Of a DNA stretch of 64,000 bases, positions 26,823-35,802 are shown piece by piece (within the stretch, counting starts at the first letter, position 1; each line of letters begins with the position of its first letter). Origin of the DNA: Pseudomonadota bacterium. GTDB taxonomy: Bacteria > Pseudomonadota > Alphaproteobacteria > Rhizobiales > Hyphomicrobiaceae. The notes beneath the pieces were generated by a model. It was not told the DNA's origin, ran no database searches, and saw nothing but the letters and a program-made list of their open reading frames with translations. The stretch is taken from positions 1 to 64,000 of the forward strand of contig JAFAFW010000043.1 of the NCBI GenBank assembly GCA_023423275.1. The letters run 5' to 3'. The translations under genes were made by a program, and so were the position numbers.

Positions 26823-27190
26823 CGCCGTGACGGACGGACTGCCCTCGCGGCGCCCCGATGATCACGGGTCCGCCACGATGGAATTCCGGACCGACACTTC
26901 CTCCCACTCACTCACGCGCCGTTCAACGACACGTCGCCCCACACACCGGCGCCCATAGTGCTAAAAATGAAGGCATTGTCCAGACGTGAACGGATCAAAT
27001 CTGCACGAAGGCGATAAATGCTCCGTATTATGCAAATTGCCCAACGCTTCTTTTTAAAAGAATTTTTCACCGCCGCGCAGCGATTATTCAGGTGCGTGAA
27101 AAAAATCTATTCGGCGATGTTCGTTGCGGGTGGAGAAGCCTGTGTGTTAATGGCCGATCGTCCCTTCTTGCCCCAACGCCGGAGACAGTG
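26823..27190. promoter_or_regulatory. Divergent intergenic region of the exopolysaccharide locus
   Basis: This 368-nt stretch separates the cpsB-wza-wzc arm from the wzy arm and is clearly richer in A+T than its surroundings (about 26955-27115). It holds a near-palindrome, TTCTTTTTAAAAGAA, at 27048-27062 that could be a regulator site or promoter element. No gene was recognised in it. It should carry promoters for both arms. Confidence 0.5.
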
Positions 27191-27568
27191 ATGCGCTTCT
27201 GGTTCTGGCTTGCCGTCCTTTTCGCTGTGTCCACTCCCTTTCCGGCAATGGCCGACGTCCGGGTCGACGCGATTTCCGGCACCATCCTGATCAACCGCGG
27301 AACGGGATACGCCCCGATCGATCAGCCGAGGGTCGCATACGCTGGGGAAATGCTCATGGCGCGGCGTGGCGGGTCCGCGCGGCTCGTTTACGAGGATGGA
27401 TGCACGGTGCCGGTCGAAGCGAATACCGTGGTCGTCGTTCAAGACAGATCACCGTGCGCCTCTGCCAATCCAGCCCTGGAAACGAGCGAAGCCGTCTTCG
27501 GTATGGCTGCTGCGCTGTCTTCGATTGTCGTCATTCCACGGATCGATCGTGCGCCGATAAGCCCTTGA
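27191..27568 (+). CDS. Small exported FecR-like protein coupled to wzy
   Basis: A 125-residue protein with a signal peptide (MRFWFWLAVLFAVSTPFPAMA). A short beta domain (VRVDAISGTILINRGTGY, then GEMLMARRGGSARLVYEDGC) resembles the first half of a FecR domain. A hydrophobic stretch (EAVFGMAAALSSIVVIP) near the C-terminus may be a second membrane segment. The stop overlaps the probable TTG start of the polymerase gene, which suggests coupled translation. The ATG at 27191 is preferred to an upstream in-frame GTG. A role with the polymerase is inferred from coupling only. Confidence 0.65.
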   Translation: MRFWFWLAVLFAVSTPFPAMADVRVDAISGTILINRGTGYAPIDQPRVAYAGEMLMARRGGSARLVYEDGCTVPVEANTVVVVQDRSPCASANPALETSEAVFGMAAALSSIVVIPRIDRAPISP

Positions 27569-28941
27569 GTTTCCAGCTTCCTACAAACCCACGCCCACCA
27601 GCCGCGCTGTTTCGCGCTTGTGCTGCTGTGATGGTCGCAAGTCTGATTTTCGGCGGAGGAACACAGACCGGCCACCTCTCCGACGCGATCCTTCAGCTTC
27701 TCTGCGTGCCGCTCCTCCTCTTCGCTCTTTGGCGAATGGATTGGGCACAATTCAAACGACTCCGCTTGCCATTCTTGTTTTGTTGCGCCGTCATCGCGGT
27801 CGCGTTGCTGCAGCTCGTCCTCTTGCCGCCGGCTCTTTGGGCCGCATTGCCCAATCGTGTGGAGATGGCCTCCGATCTGGCGCTCGCGGACGCGGGTCTG
27901 CATTGGCGTCCCCTGAGTATCGCTCCGCACGCAACGTGGCTCAGCCTGGCTTCGCTGATCGTCCCCATCAGCGTCTTTTTCAGCGTCGTGCAGTTGGATC
28001 ATCGGCAGCAAAAAAGGCTGATCCTGATCCTACTCGTGATCGGAATACTCAGCGTTTTTCTGGGATTGCTTCAACTTTCCCAAGGCCCTGGAAGCTTGTT
28101 GAGATTTTTCGCCGTGACCAATCGCGACGACGCCGTCGGATTTTTCGCAAACCGGAACCACTTCGCCGCTCTACTCTACTGCCTCATTCCATTCGGTGCG
28201 GCCTGGATCGCTCAAGCTGCCGCGCGGCCGGAGTATTCGCCTCCAGTCAGAGGTCTGCCAATGCGGCTGGCAGGCGTTGCCGTTGTCGCGATCTTCGTCG
28301 CGGCGCAGGCCATGACGCGATCCCGAACCGGCCTGACGCTGTCGACCGTGGCTCTTGTCACGGCTTTCTTGCTTGTTTCGACGGAAAGAAAAGAACGGCG
28401 ATACATCGCAGCAATCCTGACGCTCGGCATTCTCGGAGGCGCGGTTCTGCTGTCGACCACCGGCGTGTTTCCTCGCCTGCTGGAGCGGATTTCGACTCAT
28501 CCGCTGGACGACGCCCGGCTGACGATATTCGAAACGACGCTGCAAGCTATAGCCGCTTACATGCCGTCTGGATCGGGAATAGGAACATTTGCGATCGTCT
28601 ATGGGGCCTTCGAGCGCCCGGAATACGCAATGCCGGTCTACATCAACCGGGCCCATAGCGACGTTCTCGAATTGGCACTCGAAACCGGCGCAGCCGGATT
28701 GATCCTGCTCGCACTTTTCGTGCTCTGGCTGACCACGCGCACGATCCGCGTGTGGCGATCCCCAGCGCGACATTCCTGCGGCGCAAGTATCATAGCCCGT
28801 GCCGCAAGCCTGGCCGCGTGGCTGCTGATCGCTCACTCCTTCATCGACTATCCACTTCGCACTGCTGCGTTGATGGCCGTATTTGCATTTAGCTGCGCAG
28901 TGCTCGTCGCACCCGGCGATAAAAAATCAGCACTGGCTTGA
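27565..28941 (+). CDS. O-antigen ligase/polymerase-like membrane protein (Wzy_C)
   Basis: A multi-pass protein of about 458 residues with roughly 11 membrane segments. The Wzy_C signature lies in the large periplasmic loop and the span after it: PSGSGIGTFAIVYGAFERP, then NRAHSDVLELALETGAAGLI. The first in-frame start after the upstream gene is a TTG at 27565 overlapping its TGA; an ATG at 27631 is the alternative. The protein should polymerise lipid-linked repeat units, or ligate the chain, on the periplasmic side. A second polymerase-like gene lies at 41598, so the division of work is open. Confidence 0.85.
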   Translation: MSFQLPTNPRPPAALFRACAAVMVASLIFGGGTQTGHLSDAILQLLCVPLLLFALWRMDWAQFKRLRLPFLFCCAVIAVALLQLVLLPPALWAALPNRVEMASDLALADAGLHWRPLSIAPHATWLSLASLIVPISVFFSVVQLDHRQQKRLILILLVIGILSVFLGLLQLSQGPGSLLRFFAVTNRDDAVGFFANRNHFAALLYCLIPFGAAWIAQAAARPEYSPPVRGLPMRLAGVAVVAIFVAAQAMTRSRTGLTLSTVALVTAFLLVSTERKERRYIAAILTLGILGGAVLLSTTGVFPRLLERISTHPLDDARLTIFETTLQAIAAYMPSGSGIGTFAIVYGAFERPEYAMPVYINRAHSDVLELALETGAAGLILLALFVLWLTTRTIRVWRSPARHSCGASIIARAASLAAWLLIAHSFIDYPLRTAALMAVFAFSCAVLVAPGDKKSALA

Positions 28942-28949
28942 TATCAAGC
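28936..28949. repeat. 14-bp perfect palindrome at the wzy stop
   Basis: GCTTGATATCAAGC is a perfect palindrome that includes the TGA stop of the polymerase gene. It is followed by an AT-rich stretch before the wecB group. It may be a regulator binding site for the downstream promoter, or chance. Confidence 0.3.
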
Positions 28950-29450
28950 ATGCGATTGATTTTTATTATCTAATACAGCGCCAATACTGCATTCTAGCAT
29001 TCTGCTCCAAAAAAACATATTGCATCGCTGCGCCATGCGATGTTTACTGAACAACAGTCAGATGATCACCATGAGTTTTCGGGGGAACAAATGGTGAGTA
29101 GCGTTCCATACCAAAATCCGTGCCCGCATTTCTCTCTGGGACTTGCGCGTCCACATCGAAGATCGAGCCGGGCACGCGGTGATTTATTCCATTCATCCGT
29201 CATCCGACGGATTGATCCCAACAGATCCAAGTTTCCCGCAAAGCCGCTGTCTTTGACGACGATTTAGCTCGGCTGCGCGGGCCCTCCTGGCGGAATGCCG
29301 CCGATACTTGCAACATCCTGCATGTCCTTACGCTTCGGCGAACGGGGATGCGATCACGCGTAACACCAGCGGATGCAACGCACCCGTCTAGCGAAAGCTA
29401 TGCAATGCGCCGCCGGATCGTAGATTTGCGTAGAAATGCGAATGCCACCG
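28942..29450. other. Intergenic region before the wecB gene group
   Basis: This 509-nt region has an AT-rich first part (about 28950-29040) that probably holds the promoter of the long biosynthetic operon. The rest is of ordinary composition. A 58-codon frame at 29091-29267 has GGGGGA before its ATG but no recognisable content. A short hairpin GGCGG-AAT-CCGCC-like element lies near 29291. Nothing else was recognised. Confidence 0.4.
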
Positions 29451-30692
29451 ATGTCAGAAGATCGCATTGCCCTGGATAGAAACGATCGCGCGACGATCCA
29501 TCAGGCAGCCGCCCATGCTCCACCACGACTGGCCGGCAATCACGCTTGGCATATCGATTGTATCGTAGGAGCAAGGCCGAATTTCATAAAGATCGCCCCC
29601 ATCGTACGTGCGCTCGCCAAGCACCGTGGACTGAGCACGCGCGTCATTCATACCGGCCAGCACTACGACGTCGCCATGAGCCGCGTCTTCTTTGAAGAAC
29701 TTGCGATTCCGCAGCCTGACATCAATCTTGGCGTCGGCTCTGGAACGTCCACGGCGCAGACGGCACAGATCATGATGCGCCTTGATGCGGTGTTTCGTCA
29801 GCACAGGCCTGATCTGGTGCTGGTCGTGGGCGACGTCAATTCCACAGCCGCCGCAGCCTATGCGGCGTCGCACCTCGGTATTCCGATTGCTCACGTGGAA
29901 GCGGGTTTGCGCAGTTTCGATAAAGCCATGCCCGAGGAAATCAATCGTCTGGTGACGGACCGGCTGGCCGATCTGTTATTCACGACCGAGTCATCGGCGA
30001 CGTCGAATGTGATCCGTGAAGGCGTTGCGCCGAACCGCATCAAATTCGTTGGCAACGTGATGATCGATACGCTTCATCATTGCATTCTCCGGGCCGTCCC
30101 GGTGGCAGATAGCCTCGCCCCCCATGCAAAGCCGGAGTTTCTTTCCCGCGCGATGCATGGCTTCGGCCTTGTGACCCTGCATCGTCCGTCCAATGTCGAT
30201 GATCCCGTTCAATTGCATGGTCTTCTGACGGCTCTGCGCGACCTTGCGCCCGACTGCCCTCTCGTTTTCCCGTTGCATCCGCGAACCCGAGCGCGAATAG
30301 GCGAGTTCGGTCTGAATGGCTTTTTGACCGACGAACGCATTCTGGCAACACCGCCGCTCGGTTATCTCAGCATGCTCGGGCTGATGCGTGAGGCGACATA
30401 TGTGGTCACCGATAGCGGCGGAGTTCAGGAGGAGACGACGGCGCTCGGGGTCCCCTGCCTGACTGTTCGCGATACGACCGAGCGGCCGGTGACCCTCACC
30501 GAAGGAAGCAATACGCTGGTCGGCACGTCGCCGGCGGCGTTGATCTCGGCCGCGACCTCCGTTCTTCAAGCCGGTGGCAAGCGCGGCAGAGTGCCTCCAC
30601 TCTGGGATGGCGGCGCATCCGATCGCATCGCTGCTGAAATCGAGGCTTTTCTCAACCGAGAAGTCTCGGCGTCTACCGCCTGCGCGGCCTGA
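29451..30692 (+). CDS. wecB: UDP-N-acetylglucosamine 2-epimerase (non-hydrolysing)
   Basis: Interconverts UDP-GlcNAc and UDP-ManNAc in the cytosol. Family motifs are VGARPNFIKIAPIVRAL, HTGQHYD, VVGDVNSTAAAAYAASH, HVEAGLRSFDKAMPEEINR, TLHRPSNVDD and TDSGGVQEE. The protein has about 38 residues before the usual first strand. ATGs at 29436 and 29451 are both possible and neither has a clear ribosome binding site. With the UDP-sugar dehydrogenase at 45984 it could supply UDP-ManNAcA for the polymer. It leads the plus-strand biosynthetic group. Confidence 0.93.
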   Translation: MSEDRIALDRNDRATIHQAAAHAPPRLAGNHAWHIDCIVGARPNFIKIAPIVRALAKHRGLSTRVIHTGQHYDVAMSRVFFEELAIPQPDINLGVGSGTSTAQTAQIMMRLDAVFRQHRPDLVLVVGDVNSTAAAAYAASHLGIPIAHVEAGLRSFDKAMPEEINRLVTDRLADLLFTTESSATSNVIREGVAPNRIKFVGNVMIDTLHHCILRAVPVADSLAPHAKPEFLSRAMHGFGLVTLHRPSNVDDPVQLHGLLTALRDLAPDCPLVFPLHPRTRARIGEFGLNGFLTDERILATPPLGYLSMLGLMREATYVVTDSGGVQEETTALGVPCLTVRDTTERPVTLTEGSNTLVGTSPAALISAATSVLQAGGKRGRVPPLWDGGASDRIAAEIEAFLNREVSASTACAA

Positions 30693-30700
30693 TCGTCATT

Positions 30701-31969
30701 ATGCGTATCCTTGTCTTTTCCCACTATTACCCACCCGAGGTGAACGCCCCGGCGGCGCGCACGTCGGAGCACTGCCGTCTGTGGGCACGGGAGGGGCACG
30801 AGGTGACGGTTGTCACCTGCGCCCCAAATCATCCAAACGGCAAGATCTATCCCGGATATAGAAACCGCATCTTTCAATCCGAGACGATCGACGGCGTGCG
30901 TGTCATCCGGATCTGGACACTGCTCGCCCGCAATCACAGGGTTACGCGGCGGAGCCTCAACTATCTGTCCTACATCGTATCGGTTGTGCTGCTGATGCCG
31001 TGGCTCCCGCGCGCCGACATCATCATTTCGACCTCGCCGCAGTTTTTCTGCGGCCTCGCGGGAGGTCTCGCACGCTTCGTCAAACGCGCGCCCTGGATCC
31101 TCGAAGTGCGCGATCTCTGGCCGGACAGCATCGTTGCGGTCGGGGCGATGCGGAAAGGATTGATGACGCGCGCATTGGAATGGCTCGAGCGTCTGGCCTA
31201 CCGGCAGGCTGACAGCATCGTCGCTGTCAGTCGCGCTTTCGTACCTCATATCGCCGCGCGAACCGGTGATCCGTCGAAGGTCGAGGTCATTCCGAACGGT
31301 GTCGATATGGCTGTATTCGACCCCCGCAAGCCCTCCCACGACACCAGAACTGAACTGGGTTTGAATGGACGGTTCGTGGCGGTCTATGCCGGGACATTCG
31401 GTATGGCTCATGGCATCACGACCATTCTCGATGCGGCCGACCGTTTGCGCCATGATCAGAGGTTCGTATTCCTGCTCGTCGGTGACGGCGCGGAGCGCGA
31501 TCAGATCGCGGCGGAATGCGAACGGCGGAATCTCGATAATGTCGTCCTGCTCGGACAACGGCCGCGTGCGGACATTCCAGGAATACTGAAAGCGGCAGAT
31601 GCCGGCCTGGTTCTGCTTCGGCAGCGCGAAACCTTTGCGAAGGTTCTGCCCTCCAAGCTGTTCGAGGCGATGGCCATGCGTCTTCCCGTTATCCTCGGCG
31701 TTGAAGGCGAAGCACGCGCGCTGCTTGAACGCGCGGGTGCCGGAATTGCGATCAAGCCGGAAAATGCGGAAGAGCTGGCTGCCGCTGTCATACAGTTGGC
31801 CGACACGCCAGACTTCGCCCACCGCCTTGGGCTGCAGGGCGCGGCGTACGTACGGACCCATCATGATCGCAAGCATCTGGCGCAGACGTACCTCGGGCTG
31901 CTGGAACGCGTTGCGTCACCTGCCGGGGTGGCTGGCGAACCGGTCCAACATCCCTCCAGGCTGTCGTAA
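30701..31969 (+). CDS. Glycosyltransferase family 4 (WbuB-like)
   Basis: A 422-residue GT-B-fold retaining glycosyltransferase. The N-terminal half starts MRILVFSHYYPPEVNAPAAR and has a WPRADIIISTSPQFFCGL stretch and EVRDLWPDSI, as in WbuB-type amino-sugar transferases. The donor half has VYAGTFGMAHG, LVGDGAERDQI and the E-x7-E region around PSKLFEAMAMRLPVI. It begins 8 nt after wecB and its TAA overlaps the next ATG. Transfer of an N-acetylated amino sugar is plausible but not proven by sequence. Confidence 0.88.
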   Translation: MRILVFSHYYPPEVNAPAARTSEHCRLWAREGHEVTVVTCAPNHPNGKIYPGYRNRIFQSETIDGVRVIRIWTLLARNHRVTRRSLNYLSYIVSVVLLMPWLPRADIIISTSPQFFCGLAGGLARFVKRAPWILEVRDLWPDSIVAVGAMRKGLMTRALEWLERLAYRQADSIVAVSRAFVPHIAARTGDPSKVEVIPNGVDMAVFDPRKPSHDTRTELGLNGRFVAVYAGTFGMAHGITTILDAADRLRHDQRFVFLLVGDGAERDQIAAECERRNLDNVVLLGQRPRADIPGILKAADAGLVLLRQRETFAKVLPSKLFEAMAMRLPVILGVEGEARALLERAGAGIAIKPENAEELAAAVIQLADTPDFAHRLGLQGAAYVRTHHDRKHLAQTYLGLLERVASPAGVAGEPVQHPSRLS

Positions 31970-33675
31970 TGAGCGGCGCCATCGCACATTTCAGACGAAG
32001 CATGGCATTCGGCTGGCATGTGCCTGTCCATAAGATTGCGCGCCGTCTCGAACTCAACCTTCGACGCCGCATCCGTGATCGGTGGCAGGCGGCCTCAGCC
32101 ATTGAGCCGGGCGTCCCTATTGCGGCTGATCCGGAACCGCCTCAGCCGCTGTTTGCCCCGCGTCCTATTCCACCTGCGTTCGATCACGCCAGTCGCTGCA
32201 TGACATTTCTCAATCGCTCCATTGCGATGAGCGGACAACGTCTCGTGGACTGGGATGCTCCGGTCGCGCCGCCGGATGGACAGCTCTGGCGCATGAAATT
32301 GCATGAGATGAGTTATCTGGAGCAACTGCCGGATCATCTGCTGACGGATCTGATTGACGATTGGATTTTCCGCAATCCCGTAACGAAACCCGGCTCGTGG
32401 CAGGATGCGTGGAACAGCTACAGTGTCTCGATCCGCACGGTTGTCTGGATGCAGGAAATGACGCAGCGCCACGGCCGACTGGACGCGCCCTTCATCGCAC
32501 GTACGGAAATCAGCCTGGCGCAACAGCTTCGCTTTCTCCGGCACAACCTCGAAACAGACATCGGCGGTAATCATCTCATCAAGAATATCCGGGCGTTGAT
32601 CTGGGGGTCTGCTTTTTTCACCGGCCCGGAAGCTGATCATTGGCGCCATACCGCACTTGATTTGCTGCGCGCCGAACTGCCAGTGCAGGTGCTCGACGAC
32701 GGCATGCACTTCGAGCGCTCTCCGTCCTATCACTGTCAGGTATTCGCCGATCTTCTCGAGTGCCGGCACGTTCTGCGAAACGATCCGCTCGATGGCCTCT
32801 TGGACGATGCGCTTCATCGCATGGCGCAAGTGACCGCCGATTTGACGCATCCCGACGGCAGCGTGGCACAGTTTAACGATGCCGGGCTGAACATGGCTCT
32901 GCCCTCCCATATTTGCCTCGAGACTTATGAGCGCTTGTTCGCGACGCGACCTGAGCCACGCGCTATTTTTGCGTTGCCCGCTGCGGGGCTATTCGGACTG
33001 AACAGCGCCGGGACCTGTTTTATTGCCGACTGCGGCCGGATCGCTCCCGACGATCTTCCCGCGCACGGCCACGGCGATGTTCTGAGCTTTGAATGGTCCG
33101 TCAGCGGACAGCGCATCTTCGTCGATCAGGGCGTTTTCCAGTATAGCGCCGGGCCGCGACGCCAATCGGCACGCGCCGCGGCAAGCCATAATACGTTGTG
33201 CTTTACCGGCGCCGATCAGGCGGATTTCTTCAGTGCGTTCCGATGCGGCCGCCGGCCCAATGTCGCGGTGAGGGCGTGGCGCCCAGGTGCGGACGGCTTC
33301 GCACTCGAGGGCAGTCATGACGGCTTCCGGCATCTTCCCGGAAGTCCTGTCCACGTGCGCCGCTTCGAGGTGGGTCAAAGCGAAATCACCATTCACGATC
33401 GTATCGAGGGTGATCCGCGCGGCGATGCGACGGTCGGCTTTTTACTGCACCCGGACATCGACGTCACACTCACAAAGCAGCGGGCCATCCTGCGGTGTCG
33501 TGGGCGCCAGGTCCACGTCTCCTGCACGCAGCCTGTGATATGCGAAAATGCGGTCTGGTGGCCCGATCTCGGTCATGAGCGGCAAACCAAACGGCTAAGG
33601 ATCACCCTGCCCGCCGGATGCCGTGAGCTTCGAACGACGTTGCGCGTCGTCCCGCATGATGGGGCCGTGACGTGA
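31969..33675 (+). CDS. Heparinase II/III-like polysaccharide lyase family protein
   Basis: A 568-residue protein. An alpha/alpha-toroid half spans about residues 60-320 (SWQDAWNSYSVSIRTVVWMQ, LETDIGGNHLIKNIRALIW, HFERSPSYHCQVFADLL). A C-terminal beta-sandwich follows (CFIADCGRIAPDDLPAHGHG, FVDQGVFQYSAGPRR, ASHNTLCF), which is the Heparinase_II_III architecture. No signal peptide is seen, which is common for these proteins inside exopolysaccharide loci. It would cleave uronate-containing chains by beta-elimination, matching an aminouronic acid polymer. It is coupled to both neighbours by ATGA/GTGA overlaps. Confidence 0.85.
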   Translation: MSGAIAHFRRSMAFGWHVPVHKIARRLELNLRRRIRDRWQAASAIEPGVPIAADPEPPQPLFAPRPIPPAFDHASRCMTFLNRSIAMSGQRLVDWDAPVAPPDGQLWRMKLHEMSYLEQLPDHLLTDLIDDWIFRNPVTKPGSWQDAWNSYSVSIRTVVWMQEMTQRHGRLDAPFIARTEISLAQQLRFLRHNLETDIGGNHLIKNIRALIWGSAFFTGPEADHWRHTALDLLRAELPVQVLDDGMHFERSPSYHCQVFADLLECRHVLRNDPLDGLLDDALHRMAQVTADLTHPDGSVAQFNDAGLNMALPSHICLETYERLFATRPEPRAIFALPAAGLFGLNSAGTCFIADCGRIAPDDLPAHGHGDVLSFEWSVSGQRIFVDQGVFQYSAGPRRQSARAAASHNTLCFTGADQADFFSAFRCGRRPNVAVRAWRPGADGFALEGSHDGFRHLPGSPVHVRRFEVGQSEITIHDRIEGDPRGDATVGFLLHPDIDVTLTKQRAILRCRGRQVHVSCTQPVICENAVWWPDLGHERQTKRLRITLPAGCRELRTTLRVVPHDGAVT

Positions 33676-35798
33676 GACAGGTGCAACAAATCTACCGCAC
33701 CGGGGCTCTGTCCATCGTCGATGTTCCGGCACCTCGCGCAAGTACGGGCCAGCTGTTGGTCGCGACGCGGACGTCGCTGATCAGCTCCGGAACAGAGAAA
33801 CAGCTTATTGATATTGCCCGGGCATCGCTGGCGGGAAAAGCGATGGCGCGACCGGATCTCGTCCGGAAGGTTGCGCGCGGCATCGCGCGTGAGGGACTCC
33901 GGCCGACGCTCAGCAAAGTGCTTGCGCGTCTCGATACTCCCATCCCCCTGGGATACAGTCTTGCGGGGACGGTCGTGGAGGTCGGGCACGGCGTTCCCGG
34001 CTTCAGCATCGGCGATCGCGTTGCCTGTTCTGGCGCCGGGTTCGCGAGCCATGCCGAGATCAACGCAATCCCGAAAAATCTCGCGGTTCGTATTCCCGAG
34101 ACGGTGGACGATGACAGCGCCAGCTTCGCCGGTCTCGGCGCAATCGCACTTCAGAGCGTCCGCCTCACCGCCCCAACTCTTGGTGAGACGGTGGTCGTCA
34201 TCGGCCTCGGTCTCATCGGACTTTTGACCGTCCAATTACTCAAGGCGAACGGCTGCCGCGTTCTCGGCGTCGATCCTGACTCCATCCGCACGGATCTTGC
34301 ACGCGCGCTCGGCGCAGACATGGCGGTCAACACCGAAGCCCTGTCGGCGGTACGGCATTTCACGGCTGGCCTGGGCGCTGACGCCGTCATCATTGCCGCC
34401 GCAACACCATCGAGCGAGCCGGTCAATACCGCGGCCGAACTCTGCCGGATGAAGGGGCGGATCACGGTCGTCGGCATGGTTGGCATGAACATCGATCGCG
34501 AGGCGTTCTACAGGCGCGAAATTGAACTCAAGCTGTCGATGTCATCCGGTCCGGGCCGTTATGATCCGAGCTACGAACAGGACGGACATGACTACCCGGC
34601 CGCATATGTCCGCTGGACGGAACAGCGCAACATGGAGTCGTTTCTCCATCTTGCTGCGGACGGCAAAGTGACGCCGCAAAAGCTGATCACGCATCGTTTT
34701 GCGATTGCAGACGCGGAACAAGCTTACGATCTGATGCAGCAGCGCGCCCCACATCTGGCGATGCTGCTCACCTATCCCGTACAGAACGACGGGACGTCAA
34801 TTCGTTCCATTCGGACGAGAAGCGAGGTCGATATCAAGTCTGATGGCATCGCGTTCATCGGGTTTGGAAACTATGCACGAAGCGTATTGCTCCCTGCGAT
34901 CTGGGCGGCCGGACCACCAAATCTGACAGCCGTCGTCACGGCGACCGGTATCAGCGCCCATCACACGGCGAAGAAATACGGCTTTGTCAGTGCCGCGACC
35001 GATCCGGCGCAGGCCCTCGACGATCCCGAAACAGGCATCGTCTTCATCGCCACCCGGCATGATACGCACGCCGCGCTTGCAGCTCAGGCGTTGCATGCCG
35101 GGAAACACGTGTTCTGCGAAAAGCCTCTGGCCCTGACGGCGGATGACCTTGCCCAGGTTGCTGCCGCCGCGCACTCTGCCACCGGAACGCTGACCGTCGG
35201 TTTCAATCGCCGGTTCGCTCCTCTGCTGCAAGAGGCAAAGGCGGCGCTTCAACCGCGACGCGGCCCGCTGATGATGCTTTACTGGATCAATGCCGGACCG
35301 ATCCCCCCTGATCATTGGATCCGACGTGCAGAAGGCGGCGGCCGGATCCTGGGGGAAGTGTGCCATTTCGTGGATTGCCTATCCTGGCTCGCGGGCAGTC
35401 GCCCCATCGAAATCTATGCGATGGCCGCGCGCGGTCATGACGATGCGGCATCGGTCATGCTGCGTTTCGCGGAGGGGTCGACCGGGACCATAATCTACAC
35501 GTCGGTCGGCGACCCAGCCGTGCCGAAGGAATACATCGAGGTTTTTGCGGATGGCCGCGTCATCCAGATTCACGACTTCCGGCGGCTTGACCTGACCATA
35601 AGCGGCCGCACCCGTACGCGAAAAGCTGCACAGGATAAAGGCCAGAAAGCACTGGTCGCGGCATGTCTCGATACTGCGCGCAACGGAGCCGCTCCTCCCA
35701 TACCGCTCGATGAACTTATCGCAATCAGCGACGCAACGCTCGCCATCGGGGACTCATTGCGAACGGGCCAGTCCGTTCGCCTGGGAGAGGCGGTTTGA
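33672..35798 (+). CDS. Two-domain oxidoreductase (zinc-alcohol-dehydrogenase-like plus Gfo/Idh/MocA)
   Basis: A 708-residue fusion. Residues 1 to about 365 form an MDR alcohol-dehydrogenase-like domain with the NAD-binding turn VVIGLGLIGLLTVQLLKA. Residues about 390-708 form a Gfo/Idh/MocA domain (IAFIGFGNYARSVLLPAI, then HVFCEKPLALT and a NRRFAPLL segment). Such fusions regularly sit beside heparinase-like genes in exopolysaccharide loci. The reaction is not established; sugar epimerisation or oxidation by hidden redox chemistry is likely. The GTG start overlaps the lyase stop by 4 nt. Confidence 0.88.
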   Translation: MRQVQQIYRTGALSIVDVPAPRASTGQLLVATRTSLISSGTEKQLIDIARASLAGKAMARPDLVRKVARGIAREGLRPTLSKVLARLDTPIPLGYSLAGTVVEVGHGVPGFSIGDRVACSGAGFASHAEINAIPKNLAVRIPETVDDDSASFAGLGAIALQSVRLTAPTLGETVVVIGLGLIGLLTVQLLKANGCRVLGVDPDSIRTDLARALGADMAVNTEALSAVRHFTAGLGADAVIIAAATPSSEPVNTAAELCRMKGRITVVGMVGMNIDREAFYRREIELKLSMSSGPGRYDPSYEQDGHDYPAAYVRWTEQRNMESFLHLAADGKVTPQKLITHRFAIADAEQAYDLMQQRAPHLAMLLTYPVQNDGTSIRSIRTRSEVDIKSDGIAFIGFGNYARSVLLPAIWAAGPPNLTAVVTATGISAHHTAKKYGFVSAATDPAQALDDPETGIVFIATRHDTHAALAAQALHAGKHVFCEKPLALTADDLAQVAAAAHSATGTLTVGFNRRFAPLLQEAKAALQPRRGPLMMLYWINAGPIPPDHWIRRAEGGGRILGEVCHFVDCLSWLAGSRPIEIYAMAARGHDDAASVMLRFAEGSTGTIIYTSVGDPAVPKEYIEVFADGRVIQIHDFRRLDLTISGRTRTRKAAQDKGQKALVAACLDTARNGAAPPIPLDELIAISDATLAIGDSLRTGQSVRLGEAV

Positions 35799-35802
35799 CG
35801 CC

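Noticed and set aside
29091..29267. Possible 58-codon gene with GGGGGA before its ATG
   Set aside because: Composition is unlike real proteins of this genome (many Arg, Ser and Pro, no pattern). It overlaps an eight-codon frame and has no recognisable family.
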